From Roseibium sp. (GTDB lineage Bacteria > Pseudomonadota > Alphaproteobacteria > Rhizobiales > Stappiaceae): a DNA stretch of 64,000 bases. Location of the stretch: NCBI GenBank assembly GCA_017643925.1, contig JAEPML010000020.1:20831-84830 (forward strand), written 5' to 3'. Positions 15,799-24,625 of this stretch are shown one piece after another. Each line of letters opens with the position of its first letter. Position 1 is the first letter of the stretch. The notes beneath the pieces are model-generated. The model was given only the letters and a program-made list of their open reading frames with translations, made no database searches and was not told where the DNA came from. The position numbers and the translations under genes were made by a program.

Positions 15799-17349
15799 AT
15801 GGTCGGGAGTGAACTGAAGCAACGTCGCCGCGCCGGCGGCCGTTCCGCACGCACGGCGGCCCGTTCCCGTCCGCTTGATGCGGCGGTGCGTCCCGTCTGG
15901 CCGGGCATGCCGGGCGGACAGTACAGGCCTCTGAAGGACGAGGACGTGCTGCGTATCCACGAGGCTGCCCTGAACGCGCTTGAACAGGTCGGCATGGGAT
16001 CTGCTCCGGCCTCGGGACGCGCCTATCTTACAGAGGCCGGTGCCCTTGAAGGGGATGATGGCCGTATCCGGTTTCCACGTGCTCTTGTCGAGGACATGCT
16101 GGCCAAAGCGAGCAAGACGGTTACCCTGTGCGGCCGGGACCCGCAGTTCGATCTCGACCTTCAGGGCAACAAGGTTCATTTCGGAACTGCGGGAGCCGCC
16201 GTTCACATCGTAGAACCTGAAACCGGCAACTACCGAAATCCGAACGTCCAGGACCTCTACGATGCTGCGCGCATCGTCCAGCGTCTCGACAATGTCCACT
16301 TCTTTCAGCGCCCGCTTGTTTGCCGGGAATTTGCCGACCCGCAGGAACTGGACCTCAACACGGTCTATGCTGCCTGCGCCGGCACCACGAAGCACATCGG
16401 GACCTCCTTTACCGAGGCCACCAATGTCCATCGCTGCGTGAAACTGCTGCATGAAATCGCAGGTGGGGAGGACGCCTGGCGCGCTCGGCCTTTCGTGTCG
16501 AATTCCAATTGTTTTGTCGTGCCGCCACTGACCTTTGCCGAGGAAAGCTGCGAGGTCATGGAGGCCTGTATCCATGCCGGCATGCCGGTCCTGCTTCTGT
16601 CTGCGGGTCAGGCGGGGGCGACCGCCCCGGCACCGATTGCCACGGCGGTGGTGCAGGCCGTCGCCGAGTGCCTGGCTGGTGTTGTCTATGTCAACGCGGT
16701 CAAGCCCGGACATCCCGCAGTATTCGGAACCTGGCCCTTTGTCAGCGATCTTCGGACCGGCGCAATGTCGGGCGGCAGCGGTGAACAGGCTTTGTTGAGC
16801 GCAGCCTGCGCCCAGATGCACAAGTTTTACGGTCTCCCAGGCGGGGCCGCTGCAGGAATAGCGGATTCCAAGCTGCCCGACATGCAGGCGGGCTGGGAAC
16901 AGGGCATCAGCAATGTCATGGCCGGACTTTCAGGTCTGAACATGGTCTACGAAGCTGTTGGCATGCACGCGTCCCTGCTCGGGTTCTGCATGGAATCGCT
17001 TGTGCTTGGCAACGACATGCTCGGCCAGGTGCTTCGCTGCGTCAGGGGCGTTGAGGTCAAGGATGAATATGTCGATATCGACGTGATCCGCTCCGTTGTC
17101 CTGGACGGGCCGGGTCACTATCTCGGCCATGACCAGACGCTGCAGCTGATGCAGAGCGAATATGTCTATCCGGAACTGGCAAACCGCTCCAGCCCGAAGG
17201 AATGGGAAGAACTGGGCAAGCCGCGACTGCTGAACACGGCCGCGGAACGGGTGAGGTCAATTCTCTCCCAGGAAGCCCATCAAATCGATCCGGCGACCGA
17301 CACATCGCTGCGGGCAGCATTCCCCCTGGCTGACCTCGCTAGAAGCTGA
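15799..17349 (+). CDS. MttB-family (COG5598) methyltransferase without pyrrolysine
   Basis: 516-residue TIM-barrel methyltransferase of the trimethylamine:corrinoid family, starting at an ATG behind GGAGGAG. The frame is complete with no internal TAG, so it is a non-pyrrolysine member; characterised non-Pyl members include glycine betaine and carnitine methyltransferases. The N-terminus is unusually basic (RRRAGGRSARTAARSR). Linkage to two dimethylglycine-dehydrogenase-like genes suggests removal of a methyl group from a quaternary amine. No corrinoid protein or its reactivase is encoded in the window, so the acceptor is unclear. Confidence 0.85.
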   Translation: MVGSELKQRRRAGGRSARTAARSRPLDAAVRPVWPGMPGGQYRPLKDEDVLRIHEAALNALEQVGMGSAPASGRAYLTEAGALEGDDGRIRFPRALVEDMLAKASKTVTLCGRDPQFDLDLQGNKVHFGTAGAAVHIVEPETGNYRNPNVQDLYDAARIVQRLDNVHFFQRPLVCREFADPQELDLNTVYAACAGTTKHIGTSFTEATNVHRCVKLLHEIAGGEDAWRARPFVSNSNCFVVPPLTFAEESCEVMEACIHAGMPVLLLSAGQAGATAPAPIATAVVQAVAECLAGVVYVNAVKPGHPAVFGTWPFVSDLRTGAMSGGSGEQALLSAACAQMHKFYGLPGGAAAGIADSKLPDMQAGWEQGISNVMAGLSGLNMVYEAVGMHASLLGFCMESLVLGNDMLGQVLRCVRGVEVKDEYVDIDVIRSVVLDGPGHYLGHDQTLQLMQSEYVYPELANRSSPKEWEELGKPRLLNTAAERVRSILSQEAHQIDPATDTSLRAAFPLADLARS

Positions 17350-17414
17350 AACCTGTGCCCGGCCATGCCGGGCAGGTCCGTTATCGCTGAGCCGTTTTAC
17401 GCAAACAGACCGCG

Positions 17415-19859
17415 TCAGACTTTAACGCGTTCCGATTTCGGATCGTAGAGCGGTTTCAAGGAGGCCTCTGCAGCGACCCGCGTTCCGGCAACGTCGATCT
17501 CGTAGGATGAACTCAGCATCTGAGCCGGTGTTTCGCCCTTGCAAGGCACGTAGCCGAGCCCGACGGCGGCACCAAGGGCATGTCCGTAATTGCCGCTGGA
17601 AAGATAACCGACGACCTCACCGTCCCGAAGAACCGGTTCGTTGTGATAAAGGAGCGGCTCCCGGTCCTTGAGCCGGAACTGGAGCAGACGCTTTTCAAGC
17701 CCGTTCTCGCGCTTGCGCAGCACCGCGTCCCTGCCGATGAAATCGGGCTTGTCGGTTTTCACCGCGAAGCCGAGACCTGCCTCCAGGACATGATCTTCGC
17801 AGGTGATGTCGTGGCCGAAATGCCGGTAACCCTTTTCGATCCGGCAGGAATCCATCATGTGCATGCCGCACAGGCGGCCGTTCAGATCCCGGCAGGCGGA
17901 GTGGAGAGCCTCGAAAACATGCGCGGCCATATCCGACGAGACATAAATCTCCCAGCCCAGTTCACCGACATAGGTCACGCGGTGCGCGCGCGCGAGTGCC
18001 ATGCCGATTTCAATCTCCTGCGCCGTGCCGAACGGATTTCCCTGATTGGTGAAATCGTTTGGAGAAACGGCTTGCAGCAGCGTCCGTGAATTAGGGCCCA
18101 TGACGGCGATGACGGCTTCCCCCGGTGTGACATCGGTGATCACCACCTGAAATCCCTCGGCATGCCGTCGCAACCAGGTTTCGTCGGCAAGGCGCGTTGC
18201 GGCAGGTGTCACGACCAGATACGCCGTTTCCGAAAGGCGGGTCACCGTCACGTCGGCCTCGATACCGCCGCGGTTGTTCAGAAGCTGGGTGTAGACGATC
18301 TTGCCTGATGGCACGGCGTACTTGCCGCCCCCGACATAGTTCAGGAATTTTTCTGCGTCGGGTCCTTCAACGCGGATCTTGCCAAAAGAGGACATGTCGT
18401 AGAGCCCGACATTCTCGCGGACAGCCATGTGCTCGCGGGCCGAGTTTTCGAACCAGTTCTGGCGTTTCCAGGAGTACTGGTAGGCCCGTTCCTGGCCTTC
18501 ATCTGCAAACCAGTTGGCACGTTCCCAGCCGGCGAGCTCCCCGAAGACAGCCCCATTGGCTTTCAGGTGCTCGTGCAGAGGCGTGCGCCGGATACCACGT
18601 GCGGTCGCTTTCTGGCGAAACGGAAAGTGGTCGGCGTAAAGCAGCCCAAGCGTTTCCTTCGAACGCTCGAAGAGGTAGCTCTTGTTGCCCTGGAACGGTT
18701 GCATGCGTGCGATATCAACATCGCCCAGGTCAAAGGGTTTCTCTCCGGTATCCATCCAATCTGCCAGCGCCATGCCGGCTCCACCCGCCGACTGGATGCC
18801 GATGGAGTTGAAGCCGGCAGCGACCCAGACATTGTCCATGGTCGGTCCGAGGCCCAGGTGATAGGCGTCGTCAGGGGTGAAGCTTTCGGGGCCGTTGAAA
18901 AAGGTATGGATACCGGCCTCAGCGAGCAGCGGCATCCGGTTGACCGCGGCTTCGAGGATAGGTTCGAAATGTTCGATATCCTCCGGGAGCTGATCGAACT
19001 CGAAACTGTCGGGAATGCCGTCCATACCCCAGGGCTTTGCATTGGGCTCGAAGGCGCCAAGCAGGATTTTTCCGGCGTCTTCCTTGTAATAGGCGCATTC
19101 ATCCGGAACGCGCAGAACGGGCAACTGGGTCAGGCCCGGAATGTTGTCGGTGACGATGTAGAAGTGTTCGCAGGCATGCAAGGGCACGTTTACGCCGGTC
19201 ATGCGACCAAGTTCGTGACCCCACATGCCGCCACAATTGACCACATGTTCGCACTCGATGGTTCCGCTGCCGTCTTCCGATTGCCAGTCGACGCCCGTGA
19301 TCCGTCTTCCGTCACGGTTGACACCTGTGACCTTAACCCGCTCCAGCACCTTGGCGCCGCCCAACCGTGCCCCCTTGGCCAGCGACAGGGCAATGTTGGC
19401 CGGATCCCCCTGACCATCAAGTGGCAGGTAAACACCGCCCACGACACCGTCCATGTTGAGGTGCTCGTAGCGCGCCTTGATCTCCGAGGGACCGATCTCC
19501 TCGACTTCGACACCGAAAGCCCGTGCCATTGCGGCCTGCCTCAACAATTCTTCGTTGCGCTCTTCACTGAGTGCGACGGTGATTGATCCGCAGCGCCTGA
19601 ATCCGGTGGCGACTTCGGTTTCGGCTTCGAGGCCCGCGTAGAGCTCCTGGCTGTATTTGGCTAGCCGGGTCATGTTCTGAGTGGCGCGCAGCTGCGCGAT
19701 GAGCCCTGCCGCGTGCCAGGTCGTGCCTGAGGTCAGCTGCTTGCGTTCGAGCAGTACGACATCAGACCAACCCTTTTTGACAAGGTGATAGGCAACGGAG
19801 CACCCGACGACACCACCACCGATAATGACAACGCGTGCTTTGGAGGGGGGAAATGGCAT
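17415..19859 (-). CDS. Second dimethylglycine dehydrogenase-like flavoprotein
   Basis: 814 residues, same architecture as the gene at 13310 but clearly diverged. The FAD motif VVIIGGGVVGCSVAYHLVKK and the covalent-FAD segment SGTTWHAAG are followed by a DAO domain and a GCV_T domain (MAVRENVGLYDMSSFGKI, GELGWEIYV). It is convergent with the MttB-family gene, with 65 bases between the stops. Its upstream region (19961-20030) shares the TTTTTTCA and GGTGAAAT words of the XRE-cupin promoter, so the two flavoproteins are probably coregulated. One may act on dimethylglycine and the other on sarcosine; the sequence alone does not decide. Confidence 0.87.
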   Translation of the reverse strand: MPFPPSKARVVIIGGGVVGCSVAYHLVKKGWSDVVLLERKQLTSGTTWHAAGLIAQLRATQNMTRLAKYSQELYAGLEAETEVATGFRRCGSITVALSEERNEELLRQAAMARAFGVEVEEIGPSEIKARYEHLNMDGVVGGVYLPLDGQGDPANIALSLAKGARLGGAKVLERVKVTGVNRDGRRITGVDWQSEDGSGTIECEHVVNCGGMWGHELGRMTGVNVPLHACEHFYIVTDNIPGLTQLPVLRVPDECAYYKEDAGKILLGAFEPNAKPWGMDGIPDSFEFDQLPEDIEHFEPILEAAVNRMPLLAEAGIHTFFNGPESFTPDDAYHLGLGPTMDNVWVAAGFNSIGIQSAGGAGMALADWMDTGEKPFDLGDVDIARMQPFQGNKSYLFERSKETLGLLYADHFPFRQKATARGIRRTPLHEHLKANGAVFGELAGWERANWFADEGQERAYQYSWKRQNWFENSAREHMAVRENVGLYDMSSFGKIRVEGPDAEKFLNYVGGGKYAVPSGKIVYTQLLNNRGGIEADVTVTRLSETAYLVVTPAATRLADETWLRRHAEGFQVVITDVTPGEAVIAVMGPNSRTLLQAVSPNDFTNQGNPFGTAQEIEIGMALARAHRVTYVGELGWEIYVSSDMAAHVFEALHSACRDLNGRLCGMHMMDSCRIEKGYRHFGHDITCEDHVLEAGLGFAVKTDKPDFIGRDAVLRKRENGLEKRLLQFRLKDREPLLYHNEPVLRDGEVVGYLSSGNYGHALGAAVGLGYVPCKGETPAQMLSSSYEIDVAGTRVAAEASLKPLYDPKSERVKV

Positions 19860-19960
19860 TTTACTGGCCCGTGGTTCTAACGCCCCTGCAGACCGTCAGC
19901 GATGGGAACCATCCCTGGAGATGGAAAACCGGCTGGGAGTGGGCTGCGCGGCAGGCAAAA

Positions 19961-20030
19961 TGAAAATTTCTCTAGTTTTTTCACGAGGCGTTTGAAAAAG
20001 TCAAAGTTTTTTTCATCTGGCGGTGAAATC
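19961..20030 (-). promoter_or_regulatory. Candidate XRE-cupin operators upstream of the second flavoprotein
   Basis: AT-rich stretch with TGAAAATTTC (19961), TTTTTTCACGAGG (19976-19988), TTTTTTTCATC (about 20007-20017) and CGGTGAAATC (20021-20030). The same words occur in 12674-12716. Apart from this and the TauR box at 20151, the 402 bases 19860-20261 show no gene. Confidence 0.5.
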
Positions 20031-20150
20031 GGGACGGCTGACGCTCGCCTGTGAGATGTGGCTCGCCAGACAAATCGTTCGAAGAAAGGCCGAGAGCTGG
20101 AAAGCGAGGTCCGAAACCTGGCGGGTCAATTGCCGTGGCAGACCCGTTAT

Positions 20151-20184
20151 CTGGACCTATTAGTTGAAGATTTTTGGCCCTATT
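20151..20184 (+). promoter_or_regulatory. TauR-like box upstream of tpa
   Basis: CTGGACCTATT at 20151 and a weaker TTGGCCCTATT at 20174, a 23-base period, about 80 bases before the tpa start. The first repeats the boxes at 10784 and 11099. This places tpa-xsc-ackA-soeABC under TauR. Confidence 0.6.
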
Positions 20185-20261
20185 CCGCCTGAAGCACCCA
20201 TGCATATGTGAAGTCCAACTGACGGTTCGAGCAGCCGGGATTCTGATCAGGGAGAAACGTT

Positions 20262-21644
20262 GTGGACGCTGTTCTTTCGAAAAACGACCTTTCCGAGGTT
20301 ATCGAGTCGGACCGGGCGCATGTCTGGCATCACCTGCTCCAGCACAAGGCGCTTGAGACCAACGATCCGCAGATCATGGTCGAAGGCAAGGGCATGCGGG
20401 TCTGGGATGCGACGGGGAAGGAATTCCTCGATGCAGTGTCCGGCGGCGTCTGGACGGTCAATGTCGGCTATGGCCGCACGAGCATTGCCGATGCGGTACG
20501 CGACCAGCTGGTGAAGATGAACTACTTCGCCAACGCGGCCGGCTCCATTCCAGGGTCTCTCTTTGCCAAGAAACTGACCGAGAAGATGCCGGGCATGACC
20601 CGCGTCTATTATTCGAATTCGGGATCGGAAGCGAATGAGAAGGTCTTCAAGATGGTGCGCCAGATTTCGCACCGTCGCCATGGCGGCAAGAAGAGCAAGA
20701 TCCTGTACCGCGAACGTGATTACCACGGCACCACGATCACGGCCCTGTCTGCCTGCGGACAGCCGCAGCGGGCGGCTGAATACGGACCCTATACGCCGGG
20801 CTTTGTGGAAGTGCCGCATTGCCTTGAATATCGCAACCAGTTCGACAGTCCCGAAGACTATGGTGCCCGCGCAGCTAACGCGATCGAGGAAGTCATCCTG
20901 CGGGAAGGACCGGACACGATCGGCGCAATCTGCCTTGAGCCGATTACCGCGGGCGGTGGCGTGATTGTGCCACCGAAGGGATATTGGGAGCGGGTGCAGG
21001 AGATCTGCGACCGTTACGAAATCCTGATCCATATTGACGAGGTCGTTTGCGGTGTCGGCCGTACCGGCGAATGGTTCGGCTACCAGCACTATGGGGTGAA
21101 ACCCGATTTCGTGACCATGGCCAAGGGTGTTGCCTCCGGCTATGCGGCGATCTCCTGCACGGTGACCACGGAAGAGGTGTTCAACCAGTTCAAGGATGAC
21201 GCGTCCGATCCGCTCGGATTCTTCCGCGACATCTCTACCTTTGGCGGTTGTGCCTCCGGACCGGCTGCGGCCTTGGAAAACATGCGGATCATCGAAGATG
21301 AAAACCTGCTGGAGAACACCGACCGCATGGGTGAGCGCCTGATGGATAACCTCAGGACGCTCCAGGACAAGCATTCCGTGATCGGCGAAGTGCGCGGCAA
21401 GGGACTCCTGGTGGGCGCGGAACTGGTCAAGGACCGGACCACGCGGGAACCAGCCGACGAGGCGATGGTCCAGGCCGTGGTTGCCCACTGCCGCAAGCAG
21501 GGTGTCATCATCGGCATGACCAACCGGTCACTGCCCGGCCTGAACAACACGCTTTGCCTTGCACCGGCTCTCATCTCCACGTCCGACGACATTGACGAGA
21601 TCTCATCCGCAATTGGCGAGGCCCTGGGCGCCGTATTCGGCTGA
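20262..21644 (+). CDS. tpa: Taurine--pyruvate aminotransferase
   Basis: 460-residue class III aminotransferase: taurine plus pyruvate gives sulfoacetaldehyde plus alanine. Motifs include YYSNSGSEANEKVFKM (PLP phosphate cup), the aspartate in ILIHIDEVVCGVGRTGEW and the PLP lysine in FVTMAKGVASGYAAI. It starts at GTG 20262 behind GGGAG. It heads a run with xsc 45 bases downstream, which fixes the assignment over other class III transaminases; the tpa-xsc pair is the standard taurine dissimilation order. Cytoplasmic. Confidence 0.93.
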   Translation: MDAVLSKNDLSEVIESDRAHVWHHLLQHKALETNDPQIMVEGKGMRVWDATGKEFLDAVSGGVWTVNVGYGRTSIADAVRDQLVKMNYFANAAGSIPGSLFAKKLTEKMPGMTRVYYSNSGSEANEKVFKMVRQISHRRHGGKKSKILYRERDYHGTTITALSACGQPQRAAEYGPYTPGFVEVPHCLEYRNQFDSPEDYGARAANAIEEVILREGPDTIGAICLEPITAGGGVIVPPKGYWERVQEICDRYEILIHIDEVVCGVGRTGEWFGYQHYGVKPDFVTMAKGVASGYAAISCTVTTEEVFNQFKDDASDPLGFFRDISTFGGCASGPAAALENMRIIEDENLLENTDRMGERLMDNLRTLQDKHSVIGEVRGKGLLVGAELVKDRTTREPADEAMVQAVVAHCRKQGVIIGMTNRSLPGLNNTLCLAPALISTSDDIDEISSAIGEALGAVFG

Positions 21645-21689
21645 CCCTAGTTAATCGAAACAAGACCTGAATTCACCGGAGAAACCGAC

Positions 21690-23468
21690 ATGAAAATGAC
21701 AACCGAAGAAGCCTTCGTAAAAGTGCTTCAGATGCATGGAATTGAGCATGCCTTCGGTATTATCGGATCCGCCTTCATGCCGATTTCCGACCTGTTTCCG
21801 GAAGCCGGGATCACGTTCTGGGACTGTGCTCACGAAGGCTCCGGTGGCATGATGGCGGACGGCTTTACCCGCGCCAGCGGCAAGATGAGCATGATGATCG
21901 CGCAGAACGGACCGGGCATCACCAACTTCGTCACGGCTGTCAAAACCGCTTACTGGAACCACACGCCGTTGCTTCTGATCACGCCGCAGGCTGCCAACAA
22001 GACCATCGGTCAGGGCGGTTTCCAGGAAGTCGAACAGATGGCGCTTTTCAAGGACATGGTCGCCTATCAGGAGGAAGTCCGGGACCCGAGCCGTGTTGCG
22101 GAAGTGCTCAACCGGGTCATCCTGCAGGCGCTTCGGGCAAGTGCTCCGGCGCAGATCAACATGCCGCGCGATTTCTGGACCCAGGTGATCGATATCGAGC
22201 TGCCGGCCATCGTCGATTTCGAACGACCGGGTGGTGGGGACACCGCTATCGCCGATGCTGCCAGACTTCTGAGCGAAGCAAAATTCCCGGTGATCCTGAA
22301 CGGAGCGGGTGTGGTGCTTTCGGGCGCCATTCCATCGTCGATTGCCTTGGCCGAGCGCCTCGATGCCCCCGTATGCTGTGGCTACCAGCACAACGATGCC
22401 TTCCCGGGGTCTCATCCGCTCTTTGCCGGGCCGCTCGGATATAACGGTTCGAAAGCCGGCATGGAACTGATCTCCCAGGCCGATGTCGTGCTCGCGCTCG
22501 GAACGAGGCTCAATCCGTTCTCGACCCTGCCGGGCTACGGCATCGACTATTGGCCGCGCGATGCCAAGATCATTCAGGTTGATATCAACCCGGACCGGAT
22601 CGGACTGACGAAACCGGTCTCCGTGGGCATTGTCGGTGACGCCAGGAAGGTTGCCGATGCCATCTTTGAAAACCTGTCCTCGTCTGCGGGCGATGCCGGC
22701 CGCGAAGAGCGCCGCCACACGATTTCCCAGACCAAGTCCAGATGGGCACAACAGCTGTCCTCGATGGATCATGAGGATGATGACCCAGGCACGACCTGGA
22801 ATGAGCGCGCACGCGCGGCCAAGCCGGAGTGGCTCAGCCCGCGCAAGGCCTGGCGGGCCATTCAGGCAGCATTGCCAAAGGAAGCGATCATCAGCTCCGA
22901 CATTGGCAACAACTGCGCGATCGGCAATGCCTATCCGACCTTCGAGGCAGGCCGCAAGTATCTGGCACCCGGTCTGTTCGGTCCATGTGGCTACGGTCTG
23001 CCGGCCATTGTCGGCGCCAAGATCGGATGTCCTGATACACCGGTTGTGGGCTTTGCAGGCGACGGCGCTTTCGGCATTGCCGTGACCGAGCTTACCGCAA
23101 TCGGCCGCAGCGAATGGCCACCCATCACCATGGTTGTCTTCCGGAATTATCAGTGGGGTGCGGAGAAGCGCAATTCGACGCTCTGGTACGAAGACAATTT
23201 CGTCGGCACCGAGCTGGACGAGGATGTCAGCTATGCGGCGATCGCCCAGGCCTGCGGATTGCAGGGTGTTCAGGCACGGACGATGGATGAATTGACCCAG
23301 ATGCTTGATACGGCCGTCGAAGACCAGATGAAAAACGGCAAGACAACCCTGATCGAGGTGCTGATCAACCAGGAACTGGGGGAACCCTTCCGACGTGATG
23401 CCATGAAGAAGCCGGTGGCGGTCGCGGGCATCTCGAAGTCGGACATGAGACCGCAGTCCGGCATCTGA
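21690..23468 (+). CDS. xsc: Sulfoacetaldehyde acetyltransferase
   Basis: 592-residue thiamine-diphosphate enzyme: sulfoacetaldehyde plus phosphate gives acetyl phosphate plus sulfite. The N-terminal PYR domain has HAFGIIGSAFMP and WDCAHEGSGGMMADGFTRA; the C-terminal ThDP motif GDGAFGIAVTEL runs to FRNYQWGAEKRN. Length and sequence match Xsc rather than acetolactate synthase. The start is ATG 21690 behind GGAG. tpa is upstream and ackA follows after 17 bases. The sulfite made here is the expected substrate of the soeABC products. Confidence 0.95.
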   Translation: MKMTTEEAFVKVLQMHGIEHAFGIIGSAFMPISDLFPEAGITFWDCAHEGSGGMMADGFTRASGKMSMMIAQNGPGITNFVTAVKTAYWNHTPLLLITPQAANKTIGQGGFQEVEQMALFKDMVAYQEEVRDPSRVAEVLNRVILQALRASAPAQINMPRDFWTQVIDIELPAIVDFERPGGGDTAIADAARLLSEAKFPVILNGAGVVLSGAIPSSIALAERLDAPVCCGYQHNDAFPGSHPLFAGPLGYNGSKAGMELISQADVVLALGTRLNPFSTLPGYGIDYWPRDAKIIQVDINPDRIGLTKPVSVGIVGDARKVADAIFENLSSSAGDAGREERRHTISQTKSRWAQQLSSMDHEDDDPGTTWNERARAAKPEWLSPRKAWRAIQAALPKEAIISSDIGNNCAIGNAYPTFEAGRKYLAPGLFGPCGYGLPAIVGAKIGCPDTPVVGFAGDGAFGIAVTELTAIGRSEWPPITMVVFRNYQWGAEKRNSTLWYEDNFVGTELDEDVSYAAIAQACGLQGVQARTMDELTQMLDTAVEDQMKNGKTTLIEVLINQELGEPFRRDAMKKPVAVAGISKSDMRPQSGI

Positions 23469-23485
23469 CGCGTTAGATTGCGGTT

Positions 23486-24625
23486 ATGGGAGAGACCCTT
23501 GTCCTGAATTCCGGGTCGTCATCAATCAAGTTCGCACTGTTTGATGAAAACCTGTCGAAGAAAACTCATGGAAGTGCCACCGAAATCGGTGGCGCCTCCA
23601 TGCTGTCTGTGGATGGGGTTGACCGCGGCGTTTCTCTCACCAGTCATGTGGACGCCATGACGGTGATCTTGAAAGCGCTTCAGGAGAAGGGTGTCGATCC
23701 CTCGAGCCTGGCGGCAGCGGGTCACCGGGTGGTACACGGCGGGCCTCATCTGACGAAGCCCTGCCGGTTGGGTGATAGTGTTCTTGAAGAAATCGAGCGT
23801 TGTACGCCATTGGCCCCGCTCCACAATCCGCACAATCTCTCCGCGATCAGAGCGCTGGCGCAGATCGCTCCGGACCTGCCGCAATGTGCAAGCTTCGACA
23901 CGGCTTTCCACACCTCGAATCCGGATGTTGCGCGACGCTATGCGCTTCCGCTGGAGGTCACGGATCCTGACGTTCTGCGCTACGGATTTCATGGCATTTC
24001 CTATGCTGCCATGGTGCGGAAACTGCCTGACATCTCGGGCCGGAAGTTGCCGGAAAGGTTGCTCGCCCTTCACCTGGGCAACGGCGCCAGCCTGTGCGCG
24101 ATCCGAAACGGCAGGTCCGTGGCAACCACGATGGGCTATTCCCCGATCGAAGGCCTGACGATGGGGACGCGGGTGGGGTCGATTGATGCCAATCTGGTCT
24201 TGAGGCTTGCCGGTCAATTCGGTGTCGAGCGCACAGGGGAAATTCTCAATAACGAGAGCGGGTTGCTGGGTCTTGGTGGAACATCCGACATGCGCGGGTT
24301 GCACGCGGAGAGCACCTCGCGATCACAATTTGCCATCGAGCATTTTTGCTATTGGGCTGTGCGCCATGCCGGGTCTATGATTTCGGCCATGGAGGGATTG
24401 GACGGCATCGCCTTCACCGGTGGCATCGGTGAAAATGATGCGGACATCCGTGGCAGAATTTTGAAAGGGCTGGCCTGGGCCGGTGCTTCTTTGAACGAAG
24501 GCTTCAATGAAGCCGGACAAGCCTGTCTGAGTGATCCGGGAGCGACCGTTTCGACCTGGATCGTGCCGGCCGAGGAGGAATGGATGATCGCCTGTGATGC
24601 CCTGTCAGTCATGGAGCCTGCCTGA
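23486..24625 (+). CDS. ackA: Acetate kinase
   Basis: 379 residues, slightly shorter than the usual 400. The ASKHA motif VLNSGSSSIKFALF is at the N-terminus, with GHRVVHGG, HLGNGASLCAI, GFTGGIGEND-like (IAFTGGIGEN) and the C-terminal DALSVM region. It converts acetyl phosphate and ADP to acetate and ATP. In many taurine degraders phosphotransacetylase (pta) occupies this place; here acetate kinase does, so acetyl phosphate from Xsc gives ATP directly and acetate must be reactivated elsewhere. The stop overlaps the soeA ATG (TGATG). Confidence 0.93.
   Translation: MGETLVLNSGSSSIKFALFDENLSKKTHGSATEIGGASMLSVDGVDRGVSLTSHVDAMTVILKALQEKGVDPSSLAAAGHRVVHGGPHLTKPCRLGDSVLEEIERCTPLAPLHNPHNLSAIRALAQIAPDLPQCASFDTAFHTSNPDVARRYALPLEVTDPDVLRYGFHGISYAAMVRKLPDISGRKLPERLLALHLGNGASLCAIRNGRSVATTMGYSPIEGLTMGTRVGSIDANLVLRLAGQFGVERTGEILNNESGLLGLGGTSDMRGLHAESTSRSQFAIEHFCYWAVRHAGSMISAMEGLDGIAFTGGIGENDADIRGRILKGLAWAGASLNEGFNEAGQACLSDPGATVSTWIVPAEEEWMIACDALSVMEPA

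Noticed and set aside
15799..17349. Pyrrolysine-containing trimethylamine methyltransferase
   Set aside because: The frame has no internal TAG, so it is a non-pyrrolysine MttB homologue.
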